A stretch of DNA of 64,000 nucleotides from a virus. Positions 16,411 through 25,442 of the stretch are shown here, piece by piece. The notes beneath the pieces are model-generated. The model saw nothing but the letters and a program-made list of their open reading frames with translations. It did no database searches and had not been told where the DNA came from. The stretch is taken from the IMG/VR virus record IMGVR_UViG_3300025073_000050, positions 1 through 64,000 of that record, one strand, 5' to 3'. The number at the start of each line of letters is the position of its first letter. Within the stretch, counting starts at the first letter, position 1. The position numbers were made by a program, and so were the translations under genes.

Positions 16411-17412
16411 ATGAACATACTCGTTGCAGGTGGCGCGGGTTTCATTGGCTCAAACTTTGTAAAGCATGTAATCAAAAAGTATCCAAGTTATGGCGTTGTA
16501 GTGCTGGACAAACTTACATACGCTGGAAACCTTGAGAACTTAAAAGATGTGGACTTTACAGTACGTTACAAGTTTGTCTTGGGTGACATAAGAAGTAAAA
16601 CGGATGTAGAGAATGCTGCTAAAGGCTGTGATGTAATCGTTAACCTTGCTGCTGAGACACATGTGGACAAAAGTATCTTACAAGCAGATGAGTTTGTTAC
16701 GACAAACATCAATGGTGTGTATACCTTGTTAGAATATGCAAGAAACAATGGGACCTTAGTTCTCCAAGTGTCAACTGACGAGGTATATGCTAGTATATCA
16801 GAAGGCAGTTTTAATGAAGGTGCTAAGCTTAATCCTACGTCACCTTATTCTGCAAGCAAGGCATGTGGAGATCTGCTTGCTCTTTCTTTCTTTAAAACGT
16901 TTGGAACAAAAGTAGTAATAACTAGAAGTAGCAATAATTATGGACCATACCAGTTTCCGGAGAAGTTTATTCCGTTATGTGTAACAAATGCGATAACAGG
17001 TAATGTTCTTCCAGTGTATGGCAATGGCTTAAATGTTAGGGATTGGCTCTACGTTGAAGATAACTGTGAAGCAATTGATTTAGTTTTGCATAAAGGAAAG
17101 GTTGGGGAAATCTACAACATAGGTGGTAACAATGAACGAACAAATTTGGATATCGTTGAACTCATTTTAAGGATTTTAGATAAGCCAAAAAGTCTTGTTA
17201 CATTTGTAAAGGATAGAGTTGCGCATGACTTTAGGTATTCAATTAACTGCGACAAGATAAGAGAATTAGGATGGTGCCCAAAACATAACTTTGAAGATGC
17301 AATGAAAGCAACTGTAGATTGGTACCAGCAAAATATTTCTTGGTGGGCCGCATTGAAGGAACGTAATAAAACTTACTTTAACAAGCAGTATCAAGGAGTT
17401 GAAAAGGTATGA
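16411..17412 (+). CDS. rmlB: dTDP-glucose 4,6-dehydratase (333 aa)
   Basis: This is an extended short-chain dehydrogenase. GGAGFIGS (7-14) binds NAD, STDEVY (121-126) carries the Thr-Asp-Glu triad typical of dehydratases, and Y146xxxK150 (YSASK) is the catalytic pair; RSSNNYGP and GLNVRDWLYVEDN follow as in RmlB. The length is normal. It makes dTDP-4-keto-6-deoxyglucose, which the RmlD-like protein at 9345 or other enzymes could use for the three glycosyltransferases. It is oddly placed just before the terminase genes, so it may be a later insertion. Confidence 0.88.
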   Translation: MNILVAGGAGFIGSNFVKHVIKKYPSYGVVVLDKLTYAGNLENLKDVDFTVRYKFVLGDIRSKTDVENAAKGCDVIVNLAAETHVDKSILQADEFVTTNINGVYTLLEYARNNGTLVLQVSTDEVYASISEGSFNEGAKLNPTSPYSASKACGDLLALSFFKTFGTKVVITRSSNNYGPYQFPEKFIPLCVTNAITGNVLPVYGNGLNVRDWLYVEDNCEAIDLVLHKGKVGEIYNIGGNNERTNLDIVELILRILDKPKSLVTFVKDRVAHDFRYSINCDKIRELGWCPKHNFEDAMKATVDWYQQNISWWAALKERNKTYFNKQYQGVEKV

Positions 17413-18005
17413 GGACAAAAAGTGATCTTCCAATAGAGCAATTAGACGCTATGATAACGAAACTAGAAGACGAAAAGGGCTACAAACTTTGTGGATATCC
17501 AAGCAAGACTGAAGAAGCACCCTTCGTAGACATTTGTGAAAACAAAGCTGGAAAGAGCACAGATCACGTAGGTGAAGGTCACTGTGTCTTCCATGGGGGC
17601 GGCGGCGCGCCCAAAACGGCTGGCGGACTCTATTCAAAATTTTTGAGGAAAAAGCCAGAAATTTACGAGCGCTATCAAACATTTTTAGAAGACTCCGATA
17701 TCAAAAAAATAGACTCAGAAATACACTTAATTAGAACTTTGTTAAGTCAAAGAATTGATACAGATGAAGGTTGGGAAAATACTGATACTGGAAAAGTAGA
17801 TTTAAGCATAATAAGATTGGTTGACACAATTTCAAGGCTCGTGGAAAGAAAAAATCGGATGGAAACCGGTGAAAAATATGTTATTACCGTAGAAAATTTG
17901 AGCCTATTTTTAGTTCAGGTAGTTAATGTAATTAAGCAGGAGGTAGTTGACCCTAGTTTACAGATTAAAATTTTGAAACGGTTACAAGAAGAGGTAAGGG
18001 TATGA
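17409..18005 (+). CDS. Candidate terminase small subunit (198 aa)
   Basis: It sits two genes before the large terminase. GEGHCVFHGGGGAPKTAGG resembles the Cys/His-rich HGG...KT segment found in several phage small terminase or packaging proteins, with two more Cys upstream (KLCGYPS, DICENK) that could complete a zinc site. The C-terminal half is helical and could oligomerise. The 5' part has an unusually GC-rich stretch near 17595. The function is inferred mainly from position. Confidence 0.5.
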   Translation: MRTKSDLPIEQLDAMITKLEDEKGYKLCGYPSKTEEAPFVDICENKAGKSTDHVGEGHCVFHGGGGAPKTAGGLYSKFLRKKPEIYERYQTFLEDSDIKKIDSEIHLIRTLLSQRIDTDEGWENTDTGKVDLSIIRLVDTISRLVERKNRMETGEKYVITVENLSLFLVQVVNVIKQEVVDPSLQIKILKRLQEEVRV

Positions 18006-18469
18006 AACTAAACAATAGAAAAGCAAGAGAAGGAGATACAGTAGAACTAAAAGACCATACCTTAGAAGACTTGAATAGCGAAATGAAAAGACAACGGAAA
18101 TGGAAACGACAGTTGCGACCTGATTATAAAGAAAATGTAGGCGAAGCTGGTTGGTCAAGCGAAATGGGAAATACTGACGGAAAACCGGATAGAGCACTAA
18201 ACGATATTGCAACTGATAGAACAAGCCAAGTAAATAGAATTCCTCAATGGCTTCAACCAGGTCCAGCAGCCGGTTCCGGATACAGTGAAGAAAGCTATGA
18301 GTGTATAGGTTGTGGTTATGCTATTAACGAAGGCTACAAAAAAGATTCTGGAAAAGAAAACTTTGGATTTACGTGCCCAAACTGTGGCGGAACAGAATTG
18401 ATTCCGTTAGAAGACAATCCGCCAATGTCAGCTAGGGATAGATATGCAAAAACCAAAACTACTAATTAA
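18002..18469 (+). CDS. Zinc-ribbon protein between terminase genes (155 aa)
   Basis: The start overlaps the preceding stop and the end overlaps the terminase start. The N-terminal half is basic and charged, and the C-terminus has YECIGCGYAI and FTCPNCGGTE, a clear two-CxxC ribbon. It is possibly a DNA-packaging accessory protein. No specific family was recognised. Confidence 0.55.
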   Translation: MKLNNRKAREGDTVELKDHTLEDLNSEMKRQRKWKRQLRPDYKENVGEAGWSSEMGNTDGKPDRALNDIATDRTSQVNRIPQWLQPGPAAGSGYSEESYECIGCGYAINEGYKKDSGKENFGFTCPNCGGTELIPLEDNPPMSARDRYAKTKTTN

Positions 18470-20171
18470 CGATATAATACAAAATACTTTAAGCAATGCG
18501 ATACAGGAGATAGGCGTTGATAGTTCCCCTTATATTGAGCCCTCTGTAGATATACAAACCTTTGTTAATAGTAAAGATTACTTAGATGCTTCATCTACTA
18601 CCCGTCCGGCTGTTTTAGAAGACTTAATTTCTATATTTCAATTTGATGAAAGAGGAAAAATGAAGTACCACGAAATAGTTTTTGATGAGGGAAAAGGAAG
18701 CGGAAAGAGTTACAAAAGTAGTATTATAGTAACTTATTTAGTATATAGACTCTTGCGCTTAAAGAATCCACAAAAATATTTTTCAAATCTATCACCGGGC
18801 TCAAAAATAGCAATAATGAACATGAGTTTAACTGGAACACAGGCAAAAGATATTGTATTCGGACAAATAAGTGCCAGAGTAGCGCAATGTAAGTGGTTTA
18901 AGAAACATAACTTTGAGCCCGATCCTGATATAAAAAGTGTTTTAAGATTCCCCAAAGACATATATGTAATTCCAGGTAGTAGTAAAGAAACAGCCCCGGC
19001 TGGTTACGATATAATAGTTGGAGTTGTAGATGAAGCAGCATGGTATACAGAGACAGAGGGGCATGATGTAGCAGAAGAAATTTATTATAACCTTCAAAGA
19101 AGTAGCAAAAGTAGGTTTATTGAAGATTGGTTATTGATTATGATAAGTTCGCCAAGGTATACTGATGACTTTATAGAACGAAAAGGAAAAGAATCAGAAA
19201 CAAATAATGAGATATTTTTTAAGAGAAGGCCTACTTGGCGCTCACAAATGCCGGGTACGTATCCTTCTGGACAGGTTTTTAAATATGGAATATATGACGA
19301 CATTCCAATAGAATTAAAGTCAGATTTTGACAAAGCACCAATGAGAGCATACAGAGACTTTGGAGCTATACCAAGTTTAGTTTTGGAACCCTTTTTTGAA
19401 GAATACGAAAGGGTAACAGGTCACGTAAATGTTAATAGGGAAGACCCTTTACCAGAATTAGTAGATGATCAGGGAAACCAAACTCCAGAAAGTCCAAGAG
19501 AACAATTGGCAAGATTAAAACACTTTTCCGCAAATCCCAATGCAAGATATTTTATTCACGTAGACTTAGCAACTGGCGGGGAAGATGGTATGGGGTGCAG
19601 GTGTGGCTTTGCTATGGGCCATATAAAAACAGTAATAAGAAAAGGGGAAGACGAATTACCTGTAGGATACATAGATTTAATGACAAGATTTAAAGCATCC
19701 CCCACTAGAGAAATACAATTTGATGAAGTAAGAGATTTTATTTTATACTTTAAAGGCAAGGGATTTCATATAGAAAAGTGTTCATTTGATCATTTCCAGT
19801 CGGTTGATAGCATTCAAATACTTACTAACAAAGGAATAACCGCTGAAGTGTTAAGCATCCAAATAGATGCGTACATGACCATGAAAACTATGATGTACGA
19901 AGGAAGACTAGACTACTACAATCATAAAGGATTTTTAAATGAATGTAGACGATTAGAGTTAAAGAAAGGAAACGAGGTATCGAAACCAAGGACATCAACA
20001 AAAGATTTAAGTGATTGCGTAGCCGGAGTTTGTTATCATATGGCGGACTCTTTGATGCCTGGAAATAGAAAAAGACCAAGACGTTTTGAAGGAAGAACAA
20101 TGGTAGCTGGGGTAGGGACAAGAAGAACGGGTTTATTTAGCATTCCGAAAGAAAGGAAAGAAATTCTATGA
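18444..20171 (+). CDS. terL: Terminase large subunit (575 aa)
   Basis: This is the ATPase and nuclease that pumps and cuts phage DNA. Walker A is GKGSGKS (83-89), and Walker B is VGVVDEAAW with D196-E197. The C-terminal nuclease has acidic residues in IHVDLATGGEDG, CSFDHFQS and STKDLSDCVAG. The length is normal. The start at ATG 18444 overlaps the preceding gene. It is the anchor for assigning the window to a tailed phage. Confidence 0.92.
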   Translation: MQKPKLLINDIIQNTLSNAIQEIGVDSSPYIEPSVDIQTFVNSKDYLDASSTTRPAVLEDLISIFQFDERGKMKYHEIVFDEGKGSGKSYKSSIIVTYLVYRLLRLKNPQKYFSNLSPGSKIAIMNMSLTGTQAKDIVFGQISARVAQCKWFKKHNFEPDPDIKSVLRFPKDIYVIPGSSKETAPAGYDIIVGVVDEAAWYTETEGHDVAEEIYYNLQRSSKSRFIEDWLLIMISSPRYTDDFIERKGKESETNNEIFFKRRPTWRSQMPGTYPSGQVFKYGIYDDIPIELKSDFDKAPMRAYRDFGAIPSLVLEPFFEEYERVTGHVNVNREDPLPELVDDQGNQTPESPREQLARLKHFSANPNARYFIHVDLATGGEDGMGCRCGFAMGHIKTVIRKGEDELPVGYIDLMTRFKASPTREIQFDEVRDFILYFKGKGFHIEKCSFDHFQSVDSIQILTNKGITAEVLSIQIDAYMTMKTMMYEGRLDYYNHKGFLNECRRLELKKGNEVSKPRTSTKDLSDCVAGVCYHMADSLMPGNRKRPRRFEGRTMVAGVGTRRTGLFSIPKERKEIL

Positions 20172-20401
20172 CCAACAAACTTGTTATCCAAAATGCTCGA
20201 ATTAGTCGGATACTTGAACTATTACGAGCACTAGAAGAGACTGCATATGAATCAAACTATGAACTATCAAAAAGTGATTACGGGAAAGATTTAAGTGGTC
20301 CGCAAAGTTTAAATGGAAAAGAAGTAAAACAAATAAAAAAGAAGGTAAGAGAGCTATATGATGGATTAACACTTTTAATAGACAAAATAAGTGGAGTGTA
20401 A
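20168..20401 (+). CDS. Small charged protein after terminase (77 aa)
   Basis: It overlaps the terminase stop by 4 nt. It is helical and basic-acidic mixed with no motif recognised. It is the last gene of its block; a conserved promoter-like element follows at 20430. Confidence 0.55.
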   Translation: MTNKLVIQNARISRILELLRALEETAYESNYELSKSDYGKDLSGPQSLNGKEVKQIKKKVRELYDGLTLLIDKISGV

Positions 20402-20421
20402 CAAAATGTAAATAATTTTAG

Positions 20422-20456
20422 TAGGTTATACTATTATCTATATTGAAGGGATGTAT
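20422..20456 (+). promoter_or_regulatory. Conserved intergenic element (candidate phage promoter), copy 2
   Basis: It has TAGGTTAT followed by ACTATTATCTATAT beginning at 20430, then TGAAGGGATGTA. It matches the copies at 11577 and 38716 over at least 14 exact bases plus the AGGTT/GGGTT lead-in. It stands in the 86-bp gap before the modular protein block. Confidence 0.5.
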
Positions 20457-20487
20457 AGTTAAACAGGCTTAGAGGGAGGAATAAAAG

Positions 20488-20748
20488 ATGAACCAAATAG
20501 AAAGTGTGGTTGAAGCAGGAAAGGTTCCAATATTTTTAAATTCAATTAAAGTTCAAGAAATCCAACCAAAAGTAACAGTAGAAAAGAAAGCAGACCAACC
20601 TAGAGTTTCCGATATGGTAGAACACGGATTTGGAGTTTACGAGGATAATCAAGGCGATGTATGGTATGCAAAAGATGGGGTCATCTATCGGAATGCTACA
20701 ACTGAAGTTGATAAGGCTGTTCAAAGGGTTATGGCAAAAAGAGGGTAA
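20488..20748 (+). CDS. Small unknown protein (86 aa)
   Basis: AGAGGGAGG precedes the ATG, and this is the first gene after the promoter-like element. The central part (FGVYEDNQGDVWYAKDGVIY) is beta-rich and may form a small barrel. No known family. Confidence 0.55.
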   Translation: MNQIESVVEAGKVPIFLNSIKVQEIQPKVTVEKKADQPRVSDMVEHGFGVYEDNQGDVWYAKDGVIYRNATTEVDKAVQRVMAKRG

Positions 20749-20754
20749 GTAAAA

Positions 20755-20961
20755 ATGCTGATAATTAAGTGCGATAATTGTGGACGTGAAATTCCTGATT
20801 TTTGTTATCCTGTTAGATTTTATATAGTTAAATTTGATTTTTGTCACGAATGTTTTACTATAAATCTAGATAGTTTACTAAAAAATAGGGCAATAATGAA
20901 AGCAGAAAATAACCTACCAAAGATAAACAGTAAAAAACAAGGAAAGGAGGTATTCAATTGA
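20755..20961 (+). CDS. Small zinc-finger protein (68 aa)
   Basis: IKCDNCGREIPDFC and FCHECF give two CxxC pairs spaced as in a treble-clef or ribbon finger. The C-terminus is basic. It overlaps the next gene's TTG start. One of many tiny zinc proteins in this genome. Confidence 0.55.
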   Translation: MLIIKCDNCGREIPDFCYPVRFYIVKFDFCHECFTINLDSLLKNRAIMKAENNLPKINSKKQGKEVFN

Positions 20962-22667
20962 ACCCAATAGTTATAAAAGATGGTATAATGAATAAGTTAT
21001 ATGGAAAGAATGAGCGGAAAGCAAGTGTTGATTACATACCTACCTTTCCAGGGCAAATAACTGACTTTAGAGAAAAACCAAGTAACTTGTTAGATATGAA
21101 AGAGTTAGACAAAAAATGCGTAGGACGTTTAAAAGAACAATTAAAAGCTGTAGGAATAGAAAACCCATCAATAGTAAAAGTCGAAGAAAAATCTGAAAAA
21201 CAAGCCGCCCTCTTAAACAACCCAGATAACATTTTAAACGGAAGATTTGTATACCAAGTTGGTTTTGAATCATTTCCAAAGAAAAAATACCTCTTTGCCG
21301 CCCTTGAATACCAAGATGGTAACCTTGCCATTAAAGGCAAGGTTTTATCGATGGATAAAAAAGAATATAATTTTGATGTAAAAGGAATAAAAGAATTAGA
21401 AGCAGAGTTGCCGGAGGATGAGCAAGAAAATACAGAGCATATTTTTAGAGGTTCCGTAGAAAGAGGGGGAGATCTTGTAGAGATCTTAAATTCAAGACAG
21501 GGATGGTCTGTTTCTGGGCAACTCAAGGATATTTTAGGGGGTCAAGCGCTAGAAGAACAGAATTCAAATGCTTTAAGTATTATCGCAGAATTCTTGGATG
21601 AGAGGGAAGAAGAAGGAGCAGAAGAATTAGCTTCATTTATAAGAGAATACCTGAATGAAACTGGGCATAGTCAGGTAGCAATAAAACGAACTGGAAAAAT
21701 TTTAAAAACAATAGATTACGATGAACTATGGTATGGAATAATAACAGATAAATGGAATGAAGTAAAAGAAATAGGATCAGCAAATGAACTAAAAGAATGG
21801 CTAGAGAAACAAGGTTACCAAGTAGAATATGCAGACCTTAGAACAGTTTGGTATTTTATCAAGCAAGGTAAAAGTCCTACAACAACTGAAGACGATAGAA
21901 CGTCCCACGCTTTAGACGAATTTTCCGTTGGACGCCCCGGTAGACTAAGTAATAAAGCACGAATAGCAGTTAAAATAAGGGATATAGTAGAAAGTATCTA
22001 CAGTACAGTTACGAATCCTATTGAAGGTATGGTTCAGAGTATTTCAGTTGATCCCTTTAATAATGATATTATAGTAGAAATAATAGATTCTCAAGGAATA
22101 GAAACAGAAAGTCGTTTTAGTAGTGGAAAAGAACTAAATGAAATTTTAAAAGTAAAAAGTAATAAAAAGAAAGCCCAAAATGATGAAACTGAACAAATAG
22201 TAAGACAAGAAGAAAAAAGAAAAGATGAGCGGGCAACTGGTAAATGCGAATCATGCGGAAAGCCGGTAAGGAAAGAATATAGATTCTGTAACAATTGCGC
22301 AGACAGGTTAGAACAAGGTCAAGATTTATTTGCTAAGAAAGCACAAGAAGGAAGCGGTCCTCTAGCAGAAACTATTATAGCATACTCAAATACAGATGAA
22401 GTCCGAAATTTAGATTGGCCAGGTAGTTATCAAGATAGCGCAACTTTTTTAAGACAAGCAGAAATAGTAGTAAGATATAATAACTTTGATACCAGTGTAG
22501 CTGAAGAAATAGTAAACTACTTTGGAGATTCCGTAAAATACCGATTAGGTAGAGAAGGTAGCGCGGTTGTTTATATTCAACCCGTAGAAAAAGTTCTGCC
22601 CCAACATTCTTTTAACGCAGATGAAGTAACTTTAGAAGGTAATGAATTAAGACTTTGGTGGGATTAA
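20958..22667 (+). CDS. Modular structural protein with N-terminal tag and zinc ribbon (569 aa)
   Basis: It starts with TTG, decided by AAGGAGG 12 nt upstream. The N-terminus (IMNKLYGKNERKAS) resembles the short tags of other proteins here. Inside are SNKARIAV, NKKKAQNDE and FAKKAQEGS motif sites, a zinc ribbon (CESCGKPV...CNNCADRL near 425-450) and two or three small alpha/beta domains. It is probably a packaged virion protein cut at the KKAQ sites; no enzymatic motif is seen. Confidence 0.6.
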   Translation: MNPIVIKDGIMNKLYGKNERKASVDYIPTFPGQITDFREKPSNLLDMKELDKKCVGRLKEQLKAVGIENPSIVKVEEKSEKQAALLNNPDNILNGRFVYQVGFESFPKKKYLFAALEYQDGNLAIKGKVLSMDKKEYNFDVKGIKELEAELPEDEQENTEHIFRGSVERGGDLVEILNSRQGWSVSGQLKDILGGQALEEQNSNALSIIAEFLDEREEEGAEELASFIREYLNETGHSQVAIKRTGKILKTIDYDELWYGIITDKWNEVKEIGSANELKEWLEKQGYQVEYADLRTVWYFIKQGKSPTTTEDDRTSHALDEFSVGRPGRLSNKARIAVKIRDIVESIYSTVTNPIEGMVQSISVDPFNNDIIVEIIDSQGIETESRFSSGKELNEILKVKSNKKKAQNDETEQIVRQEEKRKDERATGKCESCGKPVRKEYRFCNNCADRLEQGQDLFAKKAQEGSGPLAETIIAYSNTDEVRNLDWPGSYQDSATFLRQAEIVVRYNNFDTSVAEEIVNYFGDSVKYRLGREGSAVVYIQPVEKVLPQHSFNADEVTLEGNELRLWWD

Positions 22668-22752
22668 AAAGAAGAAAAATAAAATAATAGATAGATCAAA
22701 AATAAAAGAAAGAACTAATAAATAAAGAAGAAAAAGAAGTAAGGAGGATAGG

Positions 22753-25344
22753 ATGCCTAAAGAATTTATAGAATGCGTAGATAGCGGCGGAAAGGTAAGA
22801 ACAGTATCAGGGCCAAATAAAGAACATGGATTAGGGAAAGGCGAATACGTGAAGTACTGCTATAAAGATGACAAGAGTTATAGAGGAGAAATCAAAATTA
22901 AAAAAGCAAAATTAAGTATAAATGAAATAAAAGAGATATGCCCAAATTGCGCAGAAAAAATGGAAAAGAAAGGAATGACAAAGTTGGCGTTGAATGAAGA
23001 AGATATAGATAAGGCGTTGGCCAAAGGTTTTATAAGTAAAGATGCCGCAAAAGGGTTACGGTTAGCGGTGAAGAGGAAAGGACAAGAAAGAAGAGAAAAG
23101 AAGGTAGCCACTGAAGATAGGTCTATAGATGACAACGAAGATATGATGGAAAGTACAGGGCATCCTCCAAAGCTTGTAAGTGAAGAGGGAAATAGACTGT
23201 ATGAAAGAATACTGGACTACCTAATAATGGCAGATGATCCAAGCTTTAACGTTATAGTGGGCTTTAGGAATAAAATAGAACGCTTAGACTATCCAGAGGA
23301 CAAAGCAGAACTAAAGAAGGAATTTGAGAAAGAGTTCGGTGGAGATCATACTAAAGGAACAACTGCTTGGGACTATTACAAAGAAAGAGATTCTGGCTAC
23401 TACAGAGAACGCGATGGAAAAAAAGTAGAAGGAATGGCTATACCAATAGGAGCAGATACGTATGGAATAACTATAGGGACGCAATTTCTTTTAAAAGGAG
23501 ATATTGGTGAAGAATTATATCAAAAACTAGCTGGATTAGCAGGAAGAAAGGATTCAGTAAATGTGCAACGAGGTAAAGGGTTTATAAGGATAGATGGAAT
23601 AGAACTGGCGCCCGAAGATTTTGCTGGCAGCAGTGTTTACTATCGTTTAGCTACTTATCTATCTGGTATAGTAGGTGGGTCAGAATTAGGGTATAAGGTG
23701 GATGCAGAAAAACTAAAAGTAGAAGGTTTTCGTGGTAAATCCATATTTGGTTTAAAAGTAGCTCAAGAAAAAAGTGATGGAGAATTCAAAGTAGGTGATA
23801 GAGTAATAGATGACGAAGGAGATAAAGGAACAATAACAACCACAGAAGGATATAATTTAGAAGAAGGGGAAGTATATGTAGAGTATGATGAAAAAGAGAA
23901 TCCAACACCTTACCCTGGATTTTTGGTTCATACTACCCATTTACAAAAGATAGGAAAAGTGGCACAACAACAAGAATCTGATTTTATAGAGAAAAGGAAA
24001 GAACCAAAAGAGGAAGTAGAACCTGAAGTCTTACTCAGAGGAATAGATACGCCTGAAGCTGCTAAACAATACCAACGAAAGAAAGAATACGGAAACTCAA
24101 AACTCGAAATGGATGAACTAAACCAAGGTAAGTTTAAGTTAGTAAGGAAAGCGCAATGGAAAAAATTCAAAGTTAGTAATAGCGTAAATGTTGGTGATGA
24201 AGTTAGGTTGAATGAAGGATTTAGTTATACAAGAAATTCCGAGCAATATGTACAATTAAGCTACCCTGAAAAAGCTACTGTAATAGGGATTAATGACGAT
24301 GGTACTGTTAATGTAACGATTAAATATAGCGGAGATATCGTTAAAAAAGTATCACTAGATGAACTAAATAGAGGCGAATGGTTTGGAGACGACAAAACAG
24401 CGCAAACCAAAGACGAAGAAGATGAAGTCTTAACTGACGAAGACATAAGAGGAATAATCGAACAATATGAAGCAAAAAAAAGAACAGAAGGACTAAGTGA
24501 AGATGAAGAAAAAGAATTAAAAATGTATAAAGAAGTTAAGAAAGAACAAGAACGATATGAAGAAGGGCAAGAACTAACTCCTGGAGAACCGCCTATAGCG
24601 CCTAAGTCAACTTTACCAAAAAGGTATAAGAAACCAACAGAGGCCCCAGAACAATTAAAAGACATCTCAGAGGACTTAGACTTAGTATCCTTGTTTACAG
24701 AGGCAGATAAACTAACTAAAGAAGTAACAAGAGTAGATGAACTAATAACAAATTTAACAGAAAAAATACAAGAAGAAGAAAAATATGAAGAAGTAAAAGA
24801 AAAGTTAGAAGGGGTTTGGAAAGAAATAAGGAAGAAAGTAGGTGACCAACCAGGAAGAGCAGCAACATTCAAAGATAGAGTATATGCTATAATGAACCAA
24901 ATTCGCAGGAGCTTTCATCCACCTTATATGAAAATAGCTGAACAACTAATAGAAGAATTCGGCGGAGAAGTAAAGGATTTACAAGAAAGAATGCAAAAAC
25001 GATATGAAATACTAAGGAAAACTAAACCAAAGTTGGTAAAAGTATTTACATTCTTTACAGCCCCAACAGAGCTTTATCGAAAGTTTAAAGGTAGTCTAAC
25101 TCTTGAAAGTCAACTAACAGCCCCAACTTTAGCTGAAGGCGTAGACTTACCCGCAGCACCAGTTAAAGAGGAAGAAGTAATGGACGAAGGAGAAGAAACT
25201 AAACAAAACTTGTTAAACGAGTTAGTAGGGTATAGTTATGACATTTTAGATGTAATGACTGGCGTGGAAGACGACTTTACCTTATTTGATTTTACTTTAA
25301 GTGAAATAGAGGATAGACTAGCAGAAACAACCAAAACAGAGTAA
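22753..25344 (+). CDS. Long modular lysine/glutamate-rich protein with SH3-like parts (863 aa)
   Basis: AAGGAGGATAGG precedes the ATG. Zinc ligands (YCYKD, CPNCAEKM) lie near the N-terminus. Two KOW/SH3-like segments follow (FKVGDRVIDDEGDKGTI near 355 and SVNVGDEVRLNEG near 475), each just after an Ala-Gln site (LKVAQEKS, VRKAQWKK), and KTAQTKDEE opens a long acidic coiled-coil region. The C-terminal part is helical. The layout suggests small domains linked by cleavable joints. Confidence 0.6.
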   Translation: MPKEFIECVDSGGKVRTVSGPNKEHGLGKGEYVKYCYKDDKSYRGEIKIKKAKLSINEIKEICPNCAEKMEKKGMTKLALNEEDIDKALAKGFISKDAAKGLRLAVKRKGQERREKKVATEDRSIDDNEDMMESTGHPPKLVSEEGNRLYERILDYLIMADDPSFNVIVGFRNKIERLDYPEDKAELKKEFEKEFGGDHTKGTTAWDYYKERDSGYYRERDGKKVEGMAIPIGADTYGITIGTQFLLKGDIGEELYQKLAGLAGRKDSVNVQRGKGFIRIDGIELAPEDFAGSSVYYRLATYLSGIVGGSELGYKVDAEKLKVEGFRGKSIFGLKVAQEKSDGEFKVGDRVIDDEGDKGTITTTEGYNLEEGEVYVEYDEKENPTPYPGFLVHTTHLQKIGKVAQQQESDFIEKRKEPKEEVEPEVLLRGIDTPEAAKQYQRKKEYGNSKLEMDELNQGKFKLVRKAQWKKFKVSNSVNVGDEVRLNEGFSYTRNSEQYVQLSYPEKATVIGINDDGTVNVTIKYSGDIVKKVSLDELNRGEWFGDDKTAQTKDEEDEVLTDEDIRGIIEQYEAKKRTEGLSEDEEKELKMYKEVKKEQERYEEGQELTPGEPPIAPKSTLPKRYKKPTEAPEQLKDISEDLDLVSLFTEADKLTKEVTRVDELITNLTEKIQEEEKYEEVKEKLEGVWKEIRKKVGDQPGRAATFKDRVYAIMNQIRRSFHPPYMKIAEQLIEEFGGEVKDLQERMQKRYEILRKTKPKLVKVFTFFTAPTELYRKFKGSLTLESQLTAPTLAEGVDLPAAPVKEEEVMDEGEETKQNLLNELVGYSYDILDVMTGVEDDFTLFDFTLSEIEDRLAETTKTE

Positions 25345-25442
25345 AATGGTCAATGTAAAGATATTGGATGCAGAAAGATCTTGTGGGTACAACAAAGGTC
25401 CAAAGGATTTTATAGGAAGAAATAAGGAAAATGGAGGTTTAA

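Noticed and set aside
24261-24872. 203-codon open frame on the - strand
   Set aside because: Mirror of a Lys/Glu-rich coding strand, giving a low-complexity Ser/Leu/Phe product; no - strand gene is supported anywhere in the window.
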